Notes: generated by a model not told the origin, from the letters alone. DNA of 64,000 bases from Streptomyces caniscabiei (GCF_014930365.1 NZ_JABXWI010000002.1:310001-374000), one strand, 5' to 3'. Shown: positions 1 to 8,722, counted from the stretch's first letter. A program made the numbers and translations.

Positions 1-27
1 GGCGTTCCGCTCACTATCGTCGATACC

Positions 28-1452
28 GTGGACTGGTTCACCGCACCCGACCTCTGGCTGAGCCGGCTGCTTTTCCAGCGGTCCCTGGCCGTGATCTACG
101 CGGTCGCCTTCCTGGGGGCGGCCCTGCAGTTCCGCGCGCTGATCGGCGAGCGGGGCATGCTGCCGGTGCCCCGTTTCGTCGCACGGGTGCCGTTCCGGCA
201 CGCCCCCAGCGTGTTCCACCGCCACTACTCGGACCGTTTCTTCGCGGCATGGGCGTGGACGGGCTGCGCGGTGTCGCTGTCGCTGGTCGCCGGGCTGGAC
301 TCCCTGCTTCCCCTCTGGGCCGCCATGCTGCTGTGGCTCGTGCCGTGGGCGATGTACCTGTCGATCGTGAACGTCGGCCAGACCTGGTACTCCTTCGGCT
401 GGGAGTCACTGCTCCTGGAGGTCGGTTTCCTGGCCGTCTTCCTCGGCAACGACGAGGTGGCTCCGCCGATCGTCGTGCTGTTCCTGCTGCGCTGGGTGCT
501 CTTCCGGGTCGAGTTCGGGGCCGGTCTGATCAAGCTGCGCGGCGACGAGTGCTGGCGGAAGCTCACCTGTCTCGACCACCACCACGAGACCCAGCCGATG
601 CCCGGCCCGCTCAGCTGGTTCTTCCACCACCTCCCGAAGCCGTTCCACCGCGCGGAGGTGGCCGCCAACCACGTCACCCAGCTCGTGGTGCCGTTCCTGC
701 TCTTCGCCCCGCAGCCGGTCGCGACGGCCGCCGCCGCGCTGATGATCGCGACGCAGTTGTGGCTGGTGCTCTCCGGCAACTTCTCCTGGCTGAACTGGAT
801 CACCATCGTGCTGGCCCTGTCCGCCGTCGACTTCGGCGCGACCGCGCCGGACACCCCCGGCACACCCCTCTGGTACGCGGTCGTCGTGCTCGTCGTCGCC
901 GCGCTGGTCCTCTGGCTCAGCTACCACCCCGTCCGCAACATGATCTCCCGCCGCCAGGTCATGAACCGCTCCTTCGACCCGCTGCACCTGGTCAACACGT
1001 ACGGGGCCTTCGGCAGCGTCAGCCGGGTGCGGTACGAGGTGGTCGTCGAGGGCACGGCGGACGACGTGCCGCGGGAGGACTCCGAGTGGCGGGAGTACGA
1101 GTTCCGGGGCAAGCCGGGGGACCCGAGGCACTGGCCGCGCCAGTTCGCCCCCTACCATCTGCGGCTCGACTGGCTGATGTGGTTCGCCGCGCTCTCCCCC
1201 GCGTACGCCGGGTCCTGGTTCGGCGCCCTGGTGGAGCGCCTCCTGGAGAACGACCGCGACACGCTCCGGCTGCTGCGCCGCTCCCCCTTCCCCGCCGACG
1301 CCCCGCCCCGCTTCGTCCGCGCCCGCCTCTTCCGCTACCGCTACACGACGTGGCGCGAGCTGCGGGAGACCGGGGCGTGCTGGGAGCGGACGTACGTACG
1401 AGAGTTCCTGCCGCCGACACGGCTGGCCGCGTCCCCCGCGCGGAAGTCCTGA
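28..1452 (+). CDS. lipase maturation factor family membrane protein
   Basis: A 474-residue polytopic membrane protein. Hydrophobic segments fill roughly residues 10-300, and a soluble C-terminal part has basic, tryptophan-rich stretches (for example the WREYEFRGKPGDP region near 355-370). The segment order and the motif FGWESLLLEVGFLAVFLG match the LMF1/LMF2-like family, whose animal members help fold secreted lipases in the ER. The bacterial role is not established, so the name reflects family membership only. The start is GTG at 28. The gene begins so near the window edge that a longer N-terminus or upstream partner cannot be excluded. It reads away from the edge and is followed by about 190 bases before the next gene. 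Confidence 0.85.
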   Translation: MDWFTAPDLWLSRLLFQRSLAVIYAVAFLGAALQFRALIGERGMLPVPRFVARVPFRHAPSVFHRHYSDRFFAAWAWTGCAVSLSLVAGLDSLLPLWAAMLLWLVPWAMYLSIVNVGQTWYSFGWESLLLEVGFLAVFLGNDEVAPPIVVLFLLRWVLFRVEFGAGLIKLRGDECWRKLTCLDHHHETQPMPGPLSWFFHHLPKPFHRAEVAANHVTQLVVPFLLFAPQPVATAAAALMIATQLWLVLSGNFSWLNWITIVLALSAVDFGATAPDTPGTPLWYAVVVLVVAALVLWLSYHPVRNMISRRQVMNRSFDPLHLVNTYGAFGSVSRVRYEVVVEGTADDVPREDSEWREYEFRGKPGDPRHWPRQFAPYHLRLDWLMWFAALSPAYAGSWFGALVERLLENDRDTLRLLRRSPFPADAPPRFVRARLFRYRYTTWRELRETGACWERTYVREFLPPTRLAASPARKS

Positions 1453-1568
1453 CCGGGCGGCGATTCAGGCCACATCCTCACTTCCCGGTCAAAGTCCCGT
1501 TCCGGCTCCCCGCTCACGACGGAGCTCCTGCTCGCCGCCCGCCCCTGTAATCAACCCTGTCCGTCGCA

Positions 1569-1596
1569 TTGACATCCGACTCAGGATATCTACCGT
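1569..1596 (+). promoter_or_regulatory. promoter of the AA10 gene
   Basis: TTGACA at 1569-1574 is separated by 16 bases from TACCGT at 1591-1596, a good fit to a vegetative streptomycete promoter. The CebR-type palindrome starts directly after the -10, so it would cover the transcription start. The assignment rests on sequence only. Confidence 0.6.
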
Positions 1597-1610
1597 TGGG
1601 AGCGCTCCCA
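1597..1610 (+). promoter_or_regulatory. CebR-type operator (cellulose/cello-oligosaccharide control)
   Basis: The perfect 14-base palindrome TGGGAGCGCTCCCA is the established binding site of the LacI-family repressor CebR in Streptomyces, which controls cellulase and cellobiose-uptake genes. It lies immediately downstream of the -10 hexamer and 34 bases upstream of the AA10 start codon, an ideal position for repression relieved by cello-oligosaccharides. Confidence 0.85.
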
Positions 1611-1643
1611 TGACAGCCTCGCAACCGGAAGGAGCTCCCCCAC

Positions 1644-2318
1644 ATGCGCAAACAGACTCCGTCGACCGGGCGTTCGCGATCCCCCCTCCACCGGCCCCTC
1701 CAGGCGCTCGTCATGCTGTTCGCCGTGGTTGTCGGCGCACTGACCTGGTCGGCTCCCGCCCAGGCTCACGGCACCATCGTCGGCCCCGCTTCCCGCGCGT
1801 ACCAGTGCTGGAAGACATGGGGCAACAACCACATGGACCCGGCCATGCAGACCCAGGACCCCATGTGCTGGCAGGCCTTCCAGGCCAACCCCGACACCAT
1901 GTGGAACTGGATGAGCGCGCTCCGCGACGGCCTCGGCGGCCAGTTCCAGGCGCGGACCCCCGACGGGACGCTCTGCAGCAACAACCTCTCCAGGAACGCC
2001 AGCCTGGACAAGCCCGGGCAGTGGAGGACCACCACCGTCGGCAACAACTTCTCGGTCCACCTGTACGACCAGGCGTCCCACGGTGCCGACTACCTCAGGG
2101 TCTACGTGAGCAAGCAGGGCTTCAACCCCAAGACCCAGACCCTGGGCTGGGGCAACCTCGACTTCATCACGCAGACCGGCCGCTTCGCCCCGGCACAGAA
2201 CATCACGTTCCCCGTCCAGACCTCCGGCTACACCGGACACCACATCGTGTTCGTGATCTGGCAGGCCTCGCACCTCGACCAGGCCTACATGTGGTGCAGC
2301 GACGTGAACTTCGGCTGA
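1644..2318 (+). CDS. secreted lytic polysaccharide monooxygenase, family AA10 (CBM33)
   Basis: Copper-dependent oxidative cleavage of crystalline cellulose or chitin outside the cell. Residues 1-41 form a long signal peptide with a basic n-region and hydrophobic core. Cleavage after AQA exposes His42, the obligatory N-terminal histidine of the copper brace, and His146 (in DQASHGADY) is the likely second ligand. The 224-residue single-domain form, with no carbohydrate-binding module, is typical of small streptomycete AA10 enzymes. The start is set by GGAAGGAG about 9 bases upstream of the ATG. The CebR box just upstream argues that cellulose, rather than chitin, is the physiological trigger, although substrate cannot be read from sequence alone. 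Confidence 0.93.
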   Translation: MRKQTPSTGRSRSPLHRPLQALVMLFAVVVGALTWSAPAQAHGTIVGPASRAYQCWKTWGNNHMDPAMQTQDPMCWQAFQANPDTMWNWMSALRDGLGGQFQARTPDGTLCSNNLSRNASLDKPGQWRTTTVGNNFSVHLYDQASHGADYLRVYVSKQGFNPKTQTLGWGNLDFITQTGRFAPAQNITFPVQTSGYTGHHIVFVIWQASHLDQAYMWCSDVNFG

Positions 2319-2507
2319 GCCGGGGAGCGCCGCACGCGGCGCCGGCCTCGACCCCGGCGCCGTGACCGTAAGGCCACTGCCGGGCCTGCTCGTTGACACA
2401 CCGTCAGCGACGTGATCCACCGGCTCGGCGAGATGGGCCGGGCCTGTCCGCACCCGCGGTGGGCCCGGCCGCGTCCCGGAGTCCTCCGACGTACGGGACC
2501 GGTCGCG

Positions 2508-2990
2508 TCACAGCGCCTTGTACATGATGTGCAGCCCGACCAGCCCGTCCTTCGGATGCTCGAAGGCGTCGGGGACCGTGCCGATCACGGTGAAGCCGAG
2601 CGAGGTCCACAGCCGTACGGCGGGGTTGGTCTCGACGACGGCGTTGAACACCATGCCCCGGAAGCCCTGGGCGCCCGCTTCGGCGAGGACGTGCTCGGCG
2701 AGGGCGCGGCCGATGCCACGGCCGCCGTGGTCGGGGTCGACCATGAAGCCCGCGTTGGCGACGCGGGCGGCGGGACCACCGTAGTTGGGGGTGAGATAGG
2801 CGGAGCCGACCACCGTCGCGGTCTCGTCCTCGACGACGTACACGCGTTTGGCGGGGGCCATCCACAGGGCGCGGGCGGCTTCCTCGGAGGTGTCCGGGTC
2901 CCAGGTGTAGGTCTCGCCCGTGGCGACGACGCGGTGCCAGAACGGCCAGATGCCGGGCCAGTCGTCGGCGGTGGCTTCTCTGATCTGCAT
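2508..2990 (-). CDS. GNAT family N-acetyltransferase
   Basis: A 160-residue acetyl-CoA-dependent acyltransferase. The acetyl-CoA pyrophosphate loop GGRGIG is at 89-94, followed by the usual helix, and the NPAVRLWTSLGF segment near 120-135 is the conserved motif B of this superfamily. The overall form resembles phosphinothricin- or amine-acetylating members, but the substrate is unknown. The ATG sits inside a perfect 13-base inverted repeat and lacks a clear Shine-Dalgarno sequence. Expression may therefore depend on read-through from the small gene ending 49 bases upstream. Confidence 0.85.
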   Translation of the reverse strand: MQIREATADDWPGIWPFWHRVVATGETYTWDPDTSEEAARALWMAPAKRVYVVEDETATVVGSAYLTPNYGGPAARVANAGFMVDPDHGGRGIGRALAEHVLAEAGAQGFRGMVFNAVVETNPAVRLWTSLGFTVIGTVPDAFEHPKDGLVGLHIMYKAL

Positions 2991-3017
2991 GGGCGTGAGT
3001 CTGGCACGCCCATGCAG
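2985..3017 (-). promoter_or_regulatory. perfect inverted repeat over the GNAT start codon
   Basis: CTGCATGGGCGTG (2985-2997) and CACGCCCATGCAG (3005-3017) are exact inverse complements separated by 7 bases. On the minus strand the hairpin begins 22 bases after the stop of the 57-residue gene and contains the ATG of the GNAT gene. It could terminate the small-gene transcript, hide the GNAT start, or be a protein operator. Confidence 0.6.
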
Positions 3018-3039
3018 ACGGCGATCGCGATGCTCCCGC

Positions 3040-3213
3040 TCAGTCCACGCTGGGCAGGATGTGGGGCTCGGCGAGGTCGTCCTCGTAGCCCGCCAGCCGG
3101 ATCGGGGCGGACCTGGCCCACACGTCCAGGCTGCCCAGTTCCTTCTTCGACCGGCCGCCGCCCTCGGTGTGTTCCTCGGGACGTGGCTCGCGATTCGTCT
3201 TCTCTGGTGTCAC
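3040..3213 (-). CDS. 57-residue orphan peptide, possible RiPP precursor
   Basis: Unrecognised. The GTG at 3213 is preceded by AAGGAG with a 7-base gap, the strongest kind of start signal seen here, so this short frame is preferred to the 119-residue extension that opens further upstream. The first 27 residues are very polar (EKTNREPRPEEHTEGGG). The tail is different, with single Trp and Tyr residues and a run AGYEDDLAEPHILPSVD that looks constrained. A charged leader with a compact aromatic tail is the pattern of many ribosomally made peptide precursors, but no maturase, transporter or protease is adjacent. It could equally be a small regulatory protein. The GNAT gene follows on the same strand. 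Confidence 0.6.
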   Translation of the reverse strand: MTPEKTNREPRPEEHTEGGGRSKKELGSLDVWARSAPIRLAGYEDDLAEPHILPSVD

Positions 3214-3709
3214 CGCGCACTCCTTATGTGTCGGGTCACCCTCGGGACGTCGGCCCAGCCTGCCGCTGTGCGTCCGACGTCCGCTCGGGTCTGAGTCGAT
3301 GTCAGTTCGGACGCGGTGGCGCCGGATTTCCTGGATGTGAGAGCAGGCCGTGGTGACCGGCTTGTCCCGGGACGGACCGTGGGTGTGGGTGGGACCCATA
3401 TAAGGCTGTCCGTCCGGTACAGAGTAACCAAATGAGCGGGCGGCCGCTCGATGGGGCTGAAAAGAAGAGGTAACTGTCTTGAGTCATTCAGCGCCCATCA
3501 AGCCCTACCCTAGGGCAATTTGACCCATTTGTTCGGTTTCTCATCACCCGTTCGGCTCAGTACTCGCACCCCGCACCGATCCGACGACCCATCGGATCGC
3601 CGCGCTCGGTACGTAGTTCAGGTCCTGTTGGCCGAAACGCAAGCCGACCATGATCTGCTCATGTGTCGCAACGGCATTTCTCGCGGGCGGACTCGGGAGG
3701 GACCGGCGG
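3214..3709. other. non-coding stretch between small peptide gene and HD gene
   Basis: About 500 bases with noticeably lower GC around 3420-3560, which fits two outward-facing promoters. On the minus strand there are AT-rich segments near 3395-3430 and 3440-3530 that could hold the promoter of the 57-residue gene. I see no RNA gene or convincing protein in it. Confidence 0.4.
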
Positions 3710-4208
3710 ATGGAACTGCGCAGTGTCGAGGAGCTGATGGATCTGCTGCACGCCCGCCGGGGCGGCGGCACGGCACCGGACCACCGCCGGGGCCCCGCGG
3801 TCGATCCGCACGAACACGCCCTGCGGACCGCCGCGCTGCTGCGCCGGAGCCGGCCCGCCGACAAGGAGCTGCAGGTGGCGGGCCTGGTGCACGCGGTCGG
3901 GCGGCTGCTCCGTCCGGGTGACGACACCGGCCACGCCGACCTGGCCGCCGACACGGTGCGCCCCCCTGCTCGGCGAGCGGGTCGCCCGGCTCGTACGGCT
4001 GCACGCCCTCGGTACGGACGACCTCGTACGGCTGCACGCGGGCGGATGGGCGGACGCCACGCTCGTCGAGGACGTGCTGGCCCTGCGGCACGCCGACGAG
4101 GCGGGCTGGACCCCCGGCATGGACGCCGGGGTCCTGGAGGACTGGCGGACGGTACTGGAGTTGGTGTCGGACCGGGCGAGGGCCACTCACCACTTGCCGG
4201 GCGCGTAG
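3710..4208 (+). pseudogene. HD-domain protein (phosphonate-type/PhnZ-like) with frameshift
   Basis: The frame opening at ATG 3710 (GGGAGGG 8 bases upstream) gives MELRSVEELMDLLH, then DPHEHALRTAALLRR and KELQVAGLVHAVGRLL. This order is typical of small HD-domain proteins related to phosphonate-cleaving PhnZ or inositol oxygenase. It fails after ADTVRP, and the expected continuation LLGERVARLVRLHALG appears in the +1 frame to the stop at 4208. The shift falls in a run of six C at 3961-3966; five would restore a 165-residue protein. Either a recent mutation or a homopolymer sequencing error. The HD dyad itself reads H-A (LVHAVG), so metal binding may be lost even if the frame is repaired. Its 3' end overlaps the convergent SDR gene by 22 bases. 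Confidence 0.7.
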
Positions 4209-5689
4209 TCCTTCAGGAAGACGCCGTACAGGTCCTCGCCCTGCTCACCGCGGACGACGGGGTCGTAGACGCGGGCCGCGCCGTCGACGAGGTCCAGCGG
4301 GGCGTGGAAGCCCTCGTCGGCGAGGCGCAGCTTGTCGAAGTGGGGGCGCTCGTCGGTGATCCAGCCGGTGTCGACGGAGGTCATCAGGATGCCGTCGGTC
4401 TGGAACATCTCCTGCGCGCTGGTCCGCGTGACCATGTTCATCGCGGCCTTGGCGGCGTTGGTGTTCGGGTGCCCGGCGCCCTTGTAACCACGGCCGAAGA
4501 CACCTTCCATCGCCGAGACGTTGACGACGTACGCGCGTGAGCTGCTCGCCTTCCGGGCGGCGTCGGCCATGGCCGGGCGGAGCTTGCTGATCAGGATGAA
4601 GGGCGCCGTGTAGTTGCACAGCTGGGTCTCCAGCAGTTCCACCGGGGAGATCTGCTCGATGGTCTGGACCCAGGTGTTGCTGTCGACCACGTCGGGCACG
4701 AGGCCGCCCGCGTCGATGGCGGTGCCGTCGAGGTGCCGGGCGACACTGGCGTTCCCCGCGACCAGGGCGAGGTCGGCGACCTGCTGCGCGTCGAGGCCGC
4801 TGGTGCCGAGGGGCAGCGCGGCGGGCCCGCCGAGATCACCGACGGCGCCGGAGTTGAAGGCGCCGATCACATGGTGCGCGGGGAGCTCACCGGCGGGCAA
4901 CGGGGCGCTCTCGCCGTCCACCAGGGCGGCATAGGCGGAGGGCAGGCGGCGGACCGTCTGGGTCGCGTTGTTGATGAGGATGTCGAGGGGACCGGCCTCG
5001 GCGACCTGGTCGGCGAGCGCGACGGCCTGCGCCGGGTCGCGCAGGTCGATCCCGACGACCTCCAGGCGGTGCATCCAGTCCGCCGAGTCGTCCATGGCCT
5101 TGAAGCGGCGGATGGCGTCCTTGGGGAAGCGCGTGGTGATCGTGGTGTGCGCGCCGTCGCGCAGCAGCCGCAGGGCGATGTACATGCCGATCTTGGCGCG
5201 GCCGCCGGTGAGGAGGGCGCGCTTGCCGGTGAGGTCGGCGCGGACGTCGCGCTTGGCGCGGTTCACACCGGCGCAGTCTGGACAGAGCTGGTGGTAGAAG
5301 TAGTCGACCTCGACGTACCGGGTCTTGCAGGTGTAGCAGGAGCGCGGGCGCTGGAGTATCCCGGCGATCCGGCCCGCCTCGGTGACGGACGACGGCAGGA
5401 TGCCCTCGGTCTCGTCGTCGATGCGCTGGGCGGAGCCGGTGGCCGTGGACTCGGTGACGGCCTTGTCGTGTGCGGTCTTGGCGGCGCGGCGTTCCTGGCG
5501 GCGGCGCTGCTTGACCGTGCGGTAGACGCCGGCGGTCGCCCGGCGCACCGCGATCGCGTCCGGGTGGTCGACCTCCAGCGTGTCGAGCTCCTCCAGCACG
5601 CTGAGGCACACGGCGAGCCGGTCCGGGTCGATGCCGGGGCCGTACACGACCTCGTCCGTGGTCGCGGGGCCGTCCTCTGTCACCGTCAT
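4187..5689 (-). CDS. large SDR-family oxidoreductase with N-terminal zinc-ribbon-like segment
   Basis: 500 residues. The N-terminal 130 residues are a charged helical region, followed near 140-165 by two CxxC pairs (CYTCKTRY...CPDCAG), a likely zinc ribbon. Then comes a Rossmann fold with the nucleotide-binding loop TGGRAKIG and the NNAT motif. The position of the catalytic YxxxK reads T-NAAK (HPNTNAAKAAM), so the usual tyrosine is missing although the lysine is kept. The protein is about twice normal SDR length, with a long insert between the NNAT motif and the active-site strand. The start ATG at 5689 is chosen because upstream sequence in this frame is non-coding in composition. Substrate unknown. 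Confidence 0.75.
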   Translation of the reverse strand: MTVTEDGPATTDEVVYGPGIDPDRLAVCLSVLEELDTLEVDHPDAIAVRRATAGVYRTVKQRRRQERRAAKTAHDKAVTESTATGSAQRIDDETEGILPSSVTEAGRIAGILQRPRSCYTCKTRYVEVDYFYHQLCPDCAGVNRAKRDVRADLTGKRALLTGGRAKIGMYIALRLLRDGAHTTITTRFPKDAIRRFKAMDDSADWMHRLEVVGIDLRDPAQAVALADQVAEAGPLDILINNATQTVRRLPSAYAALVDGESAPLPAGELPAHHVIGAFNSGAVGDLGGPAALPLGTSGLDAQQVADLALVAGNASVARHLDGTAIDAGGLVPDVVDSNTWVQTIEQISPVELLETQLCNYTAPFILISKLRPAMADAARKASSSRAYVVNVSAMEGVFGRGYKGAGHPNTNAAKAAMNMVTRTSAQEMFQTDGILMTSVDTGWITDERPHFDKLRLADEGFHAPLDLVDGAARVYDPVVRGEQGEDLYGVFLKDYAPGKW

Positions 5690-5809
5690 CGCGCTGCCGT
5701 TTCCCTGATCACCGCGGCCCGCCCACCGCGTCCGCCACCGAACGCGAAATTGTACGGAGCGGGGGGTGTGGTGACCAAACTTCGGGTGCGGGTCCGGTGG
5801 GGGCTGGTC

Positions 5810-5870
5810 GCGCAGTTCCCCGCGCCCCTGAAAGGCTGCGGCCATTCCACAGGGGCGCGGGGAACTGCGC
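5810..5870. repeat. inverted repeat of the GCGCAGTTCCCCGCG family
   Basis: The 21-base arms at 5810-5830 and 5850-5870 are exact inverse complements around a 19-base loop. The same arm recurs singly at 15169-15189 and, extended, inside the large inverted repeat at 24622-24775. Such G+C-rich palindromes are common between Streptomyces genes and may serve as terminators. Here it lies downstream of the WS/DGAT gene and upstream of the SDR gene, both on the minus strand. Confidence 0.8.
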
Positions 5871-5924
5871 GAACGGGGTCCGGGACGGAGCCCCGAGTCT
5901 TTGAGCGGGGGCGAGAGACGGGTG

Positions 5925-7271
5925 TCAGGGTTCACACGCCGCCAGCAGGTCCGCCACCTCCCGGACGACCGCCCCGGACAGCCGGTCCAGGTCCGGGACG
6001 GCCTCCGCGTCGGCGACCAGCCCGTAGTGCACACTCCCCCGATACGTGGAGACGGCCACCGCCAGCGACTGCCCATGAGCGAGCGGCGCCAGCGGATAGA
6101 TCTCGGCGAGCGGGCAGCCCCCGAGCCGCAGCCCGAGGCTCGGCAGCGGAACACTGGTCACGAGGATGTCGAACCACAGCCGCGCCGCCTGACTGACCAG
6201 CGGCCCCCCGATCCGGTGCCCCAGCGGCAGCACATGATCGGCGAGCAGGGCGACCGCGCCGGCGCCCCGGTTCGGCCCGGCCTCCTTGTTGCGGTCCATC
6301 GCCGCACGCACCGTACGCAGCCGCCGCAGCGGATCCGGATCGTCCACCGGCAGTTTCATCAGGTACCCGGAGAGCCGGTTGCCCTGCGGGTGCGCCGTGC
6401 GCGGCCGGCGCTTGGAGACGGGGATGAGCGCCCTGGGCGCGACCCCTTCGCTGCCGTCCCCGCGCTCGTCCAGCCACCGGCGCAGCGCGCCGGCCACCAC
6501 GGCGATGAGGACGTCGTTGACGGTGCCGCCGACGGTCTTGCGGATCCGGTGCACCTCGTCGAGGTCGAGGAGCACCCCGGCGGTGCGACGGGTGCCGCTG
6601 GCCTCGGAGGTCAGCGCGGCCGGGGACGAGGCGCCGAGGGTCGCGTCGAGTGTGGTGCGGGCGACGGAGGCGCCGATGTCGAGGGCGCGCCCGAGATCGG
6701 AGAGGGTGCCTCTGACCAGGTCGGGGAGTTTGCGCACGTCACGGAGGAGGTCGCGGGGCGGCTCGGCGGGGCGCGGTCGGGGCGCGGGCATGTCGATGGG
6801 GTCCATGACGGCCGCGGCGAGCGTGAGGGCCCGCAGTCCGTCGGCGAGGGCGTGGTGGAACTTGAACAGCACCGCGAAGGAGGTGCCGTCCGCCCCCGGC
6901 AGCACGTGCGCCTCCCAGGGCGGCCGCCCGCGCTCCAGCGGGCGCTCCATCAGCCGTCCGGCCACCGTGTGGAAGTCGGCGGTCGGCGGGTGCAGCCGTA
7001 CGTGGTCGAAGGGCTCGAAGTCGGCGACGGGCTCCCGGGTCGCGCCGCCGAAGGCCAGGGGCAGCCGGACGTCCGGGAACCACACGTCCCGGATCCGCAT
7101 CCGCAGCGCGGGCACGGCGGCCGCCCGGGTGGCGAGCAGCTCGGCGGCGTGGGCACCCGCGGTGGGCGAGTTCGCCGTGAAGACGCCGAGGGCGGCCAGG
7201 TGCATGGGGTGTTCGGCGGACTCGATGTTCCAGAACGCAAGGTCGAGGGGGGCGAGCAGGTCAGAAGTCAA
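5925..7271 (-). CDS. wax ester synthase/diacylglycerol acyltransferase (WS/DGAT)
   Basis: Makes storage triacylglycerol or wax esters by transferring an acyl group from acyl-CoA. The 448-residue length and the catalytic motif HHALADG at 139-145 are standard for the bacterial WS/DGAT family, as are the N-terminal APLDLAFWNIESAEHPMH and the late SNVPGP-like region (TSVPLPS). The start is TTG at 7271, giving LTSDLLAPLD. A GAGG lies 9 bases upstream, and no ATG or GTG suits the family N-terminus better. It is next to glgC and glgA on the same strand, so two carbon-storage routes sit side by side, although a terminator separates them. Confidence 0.92.
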   Translation of the reverse strand: MTSDLLAPLDLAFWNIESAEHPMHLAALGVFTANSPTAGAHAAELLATRAAAVPALRMRIRDVWFPDVRLPLAFGGATREPVADFEPFDHVRLHPPTADFHTVAGRLMERPLERGRPPWEAHVLPGADGTSFAVLFKFHHALADGLRALTLAAAVMDPIDMPAPRPRPAEPPRDLLRDVRKLPDLVRGTLSDLGRALDIGASVARTTLDATLGASSPAALTSEASGTRRTAGVLLDLDEVHRIRKTVGGTVNDVLIAVVAGALRRWLDERGDGSEGVAPRALIPVSKRRPRTAHPQGNRLSGYLMKLPVDDPDPLRRLRTVRAAMDRNKEAGPNRGAGAVALLADHVLPLGHRIGGPLVSQAARLWFDILVTSVPLPSLGLRLGGCPLAEIYPLAPLAHGQSLAVAVSTYRGSVHYGLVADAEAVPDLDRLSGAVVREVADLLAACEP

Positions 7272-7370
7272 GGGCTTGCCTCGCGTCGACGACGGGTGAG
7301 TCGGTAGTCAATCGCTGTTGGCCGATTACGGTCAAGTACGATCAAGCTACGCACAGTTAACAACAGATTA

Positions 7371-7398
7371 AGTCCCGCCTCCGATAAAAGGCGGGACT
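7371..7398 (-). terminator. intrinsic terminator after glgC
   Basis: AGTCCCGCCT and AGGCGGGACT form a perfect 10-base stem around an 8-base A-rich loop, 47 bases beyond the glgC stop. Confidence 0.75.
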
Positions 7399-7444
7399 CA
7401 TACGACATCTGTGTGCACCCCGGTCACCCGGTCACCCTGAAGGG

Positions 7445-8665
7445 CTAGGAAACCTGCTGCCCCTTGCCCAACGCGATCACCCCGCCCCGGGAGACGGTGT
7501 ACAGCTCGGCGTCCCGCTCGGGGTTGACCCCGATGGTGGCACCCGGAGGCACCTGGACGTTCTTGTCGAGCACGGCGCCCCGGACGACCGCGCCGCGGCC
7601 GATGTGGACGTTGTCGTGCAGCACCGAGCCCTGGACGACCGCGCCCGGGTCCACGACGACCCCCGGGGAGAGAACGGATCTGGTGACCTGGCCGCGGATC
7701 AGGCAGCCCGCGCTGATGATCGACTCGCTGGCGATGCCGCCCGCGTTGAAGCGGGCCGGGGAGAGCTGGCCGGAGCTGGTGTAGATGGGCCAGCTGCGGT
7801 TGAAGAGATTGAAGGCGGGGCGCTCGGCGATGAGGTCCATATGGGCGTCGTAGTAGGCGTCGAGGGTGCCGACGTCCCGCCAGTAGCCCTGGTCGCGGGT
7901 GGTCTCGCCGGGTACGTGGTTGGCGCTGAAGTCGTAGAGCTGGGCCTCGCCCCGGTCGGTGAGCTGGGGCAGGATCGAGCCGCCCATGTCGTGCACGGAG
8001 TCCTCGTCCTCCGCGTCCCGCTGGAGCGCCTCCACCAGGGCCTTGGTGGTGAAGATGTAGTTGCCCATCGAGGCGAACACGCATTCGGGATCGTCACTCA
8101 GGCCCGGCGGGTCGGACGGCTTCTCCAGGAAGCGCTCCACGCTCCGGCCGTCGGAGCCGGGCGTGATCACACCGAACGACGACGACTCCGTGCGCGGCAC
8201 CCGGATACCGGCCACCGTCACCCCCGCGCCGCCCTCGATGTGCTGGGTCAGCATCTGGCGGGGGTCCATGCGGTAGACGTGGTCCGCGCCGAACACGGCC
8301 ACGTACTCGGGCTGTTCGTCGTGGACCAGGTTCAGGGACTGCAGGAGCGCGTCGGCGCTGCCCAGGTACCAGCGCGGGCCGAGCCGCTGCTGGGCCGGGA
8401 CCGGGGTGACGTAGTTCCCCAGCAGGCTCGACATCCGCCAGGTCGTCGTGATGTGCCGGTCCAGCGAGTGGGACTTGTACTGCGTGAGCACACAGATCCG
8501 CAGGATGTCCGCGTTGACGAGATTGGAGAGAACGAAATCCACCAGGCGGTACGTGCCGCCGAAAGTCACCGCCGGTTTCGCACGGTCGGCCGTGAGGGGC
8601 ATCAGCCTCTTGCCCTCACCGCCCGCCAGTACGATTCCCAGCACCGAAGGTCCACCGCGCCGCAT
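7445..8665 (-). CDS. glgC: glucose-1-phosphate adenylyltransferase
   Basis: Converts glucose-1-phosphate and ATP to ADP-glucose, the committed donor for glycogen and, in actinobacteria, for maltose-1-phosphate. The 406-residue protein has the nucleotidyltransferase signature [13 protein letters not shown] near 13-25, the AKPAVTFGG substrate loop, and C-terminal left-handed beta-helix hexads (residues 290-390). It lies 57 bases downstream of the glucosyltransferase gene on the same strand, which uses its product. The start ATG at 8665 opens [10 protein letters not shown], in line with the family. Confidence 0.95.
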   Translation of the reverse strand: MRRGGPSVLGIVLAGGEGKRLMPLTADRAKPAVTFGGTYRLVDFVLSNLVNADILRICVLTQYKSHSLDRHITTTWRMSSLLGNYVTPVPAQQRLGPRWYLGSADALLQSLNLVHDEQPEYVAVFGADHVYRMDPRQMLTQHIEGGAGVTVAGIRVPRTESSSFGVITPGSDGRSVERFLEKPSDPPGLSDDPECVFASMGNYIFTTKALVEALQRDAEDEDSVHDMGGSILPQLTDRGEAQLYDFSANHVPGETTRDQGYWRDVGTLDAYYDAHMDLIAERPAFNLFNRSWPIYTSSGQLSPARFNAGGIASESIISAGCLIRGQVTRSVLSPGVVVDPGAVVQGSVLHDNVHIGRGAVVRGAVLDKNVQVPPGATIGVNPERDAELYTVSRGGVIALGKGQQVS

Positions 8666-8722
8666 GCCGCCGCCCCTCTACTACGCCCGGTCGTGCCGAA
8701 CGCTGATCCTGACTGCCTGTGA

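Noticed and set aside
3040..3399. 119-residue version of the small peptide gene
   Set aside because: The upstream start lacks a ribosome site and the added residues are non-gene-like, whereas GTG 3213 has AAGGAG at ideal distance.
4733..6196. Long plus-strand frame across the SDR gene and the following repeat
   Set aside because: Composition is typical of antisense shadow; it runs through an inverted repeat and has no family likeness.
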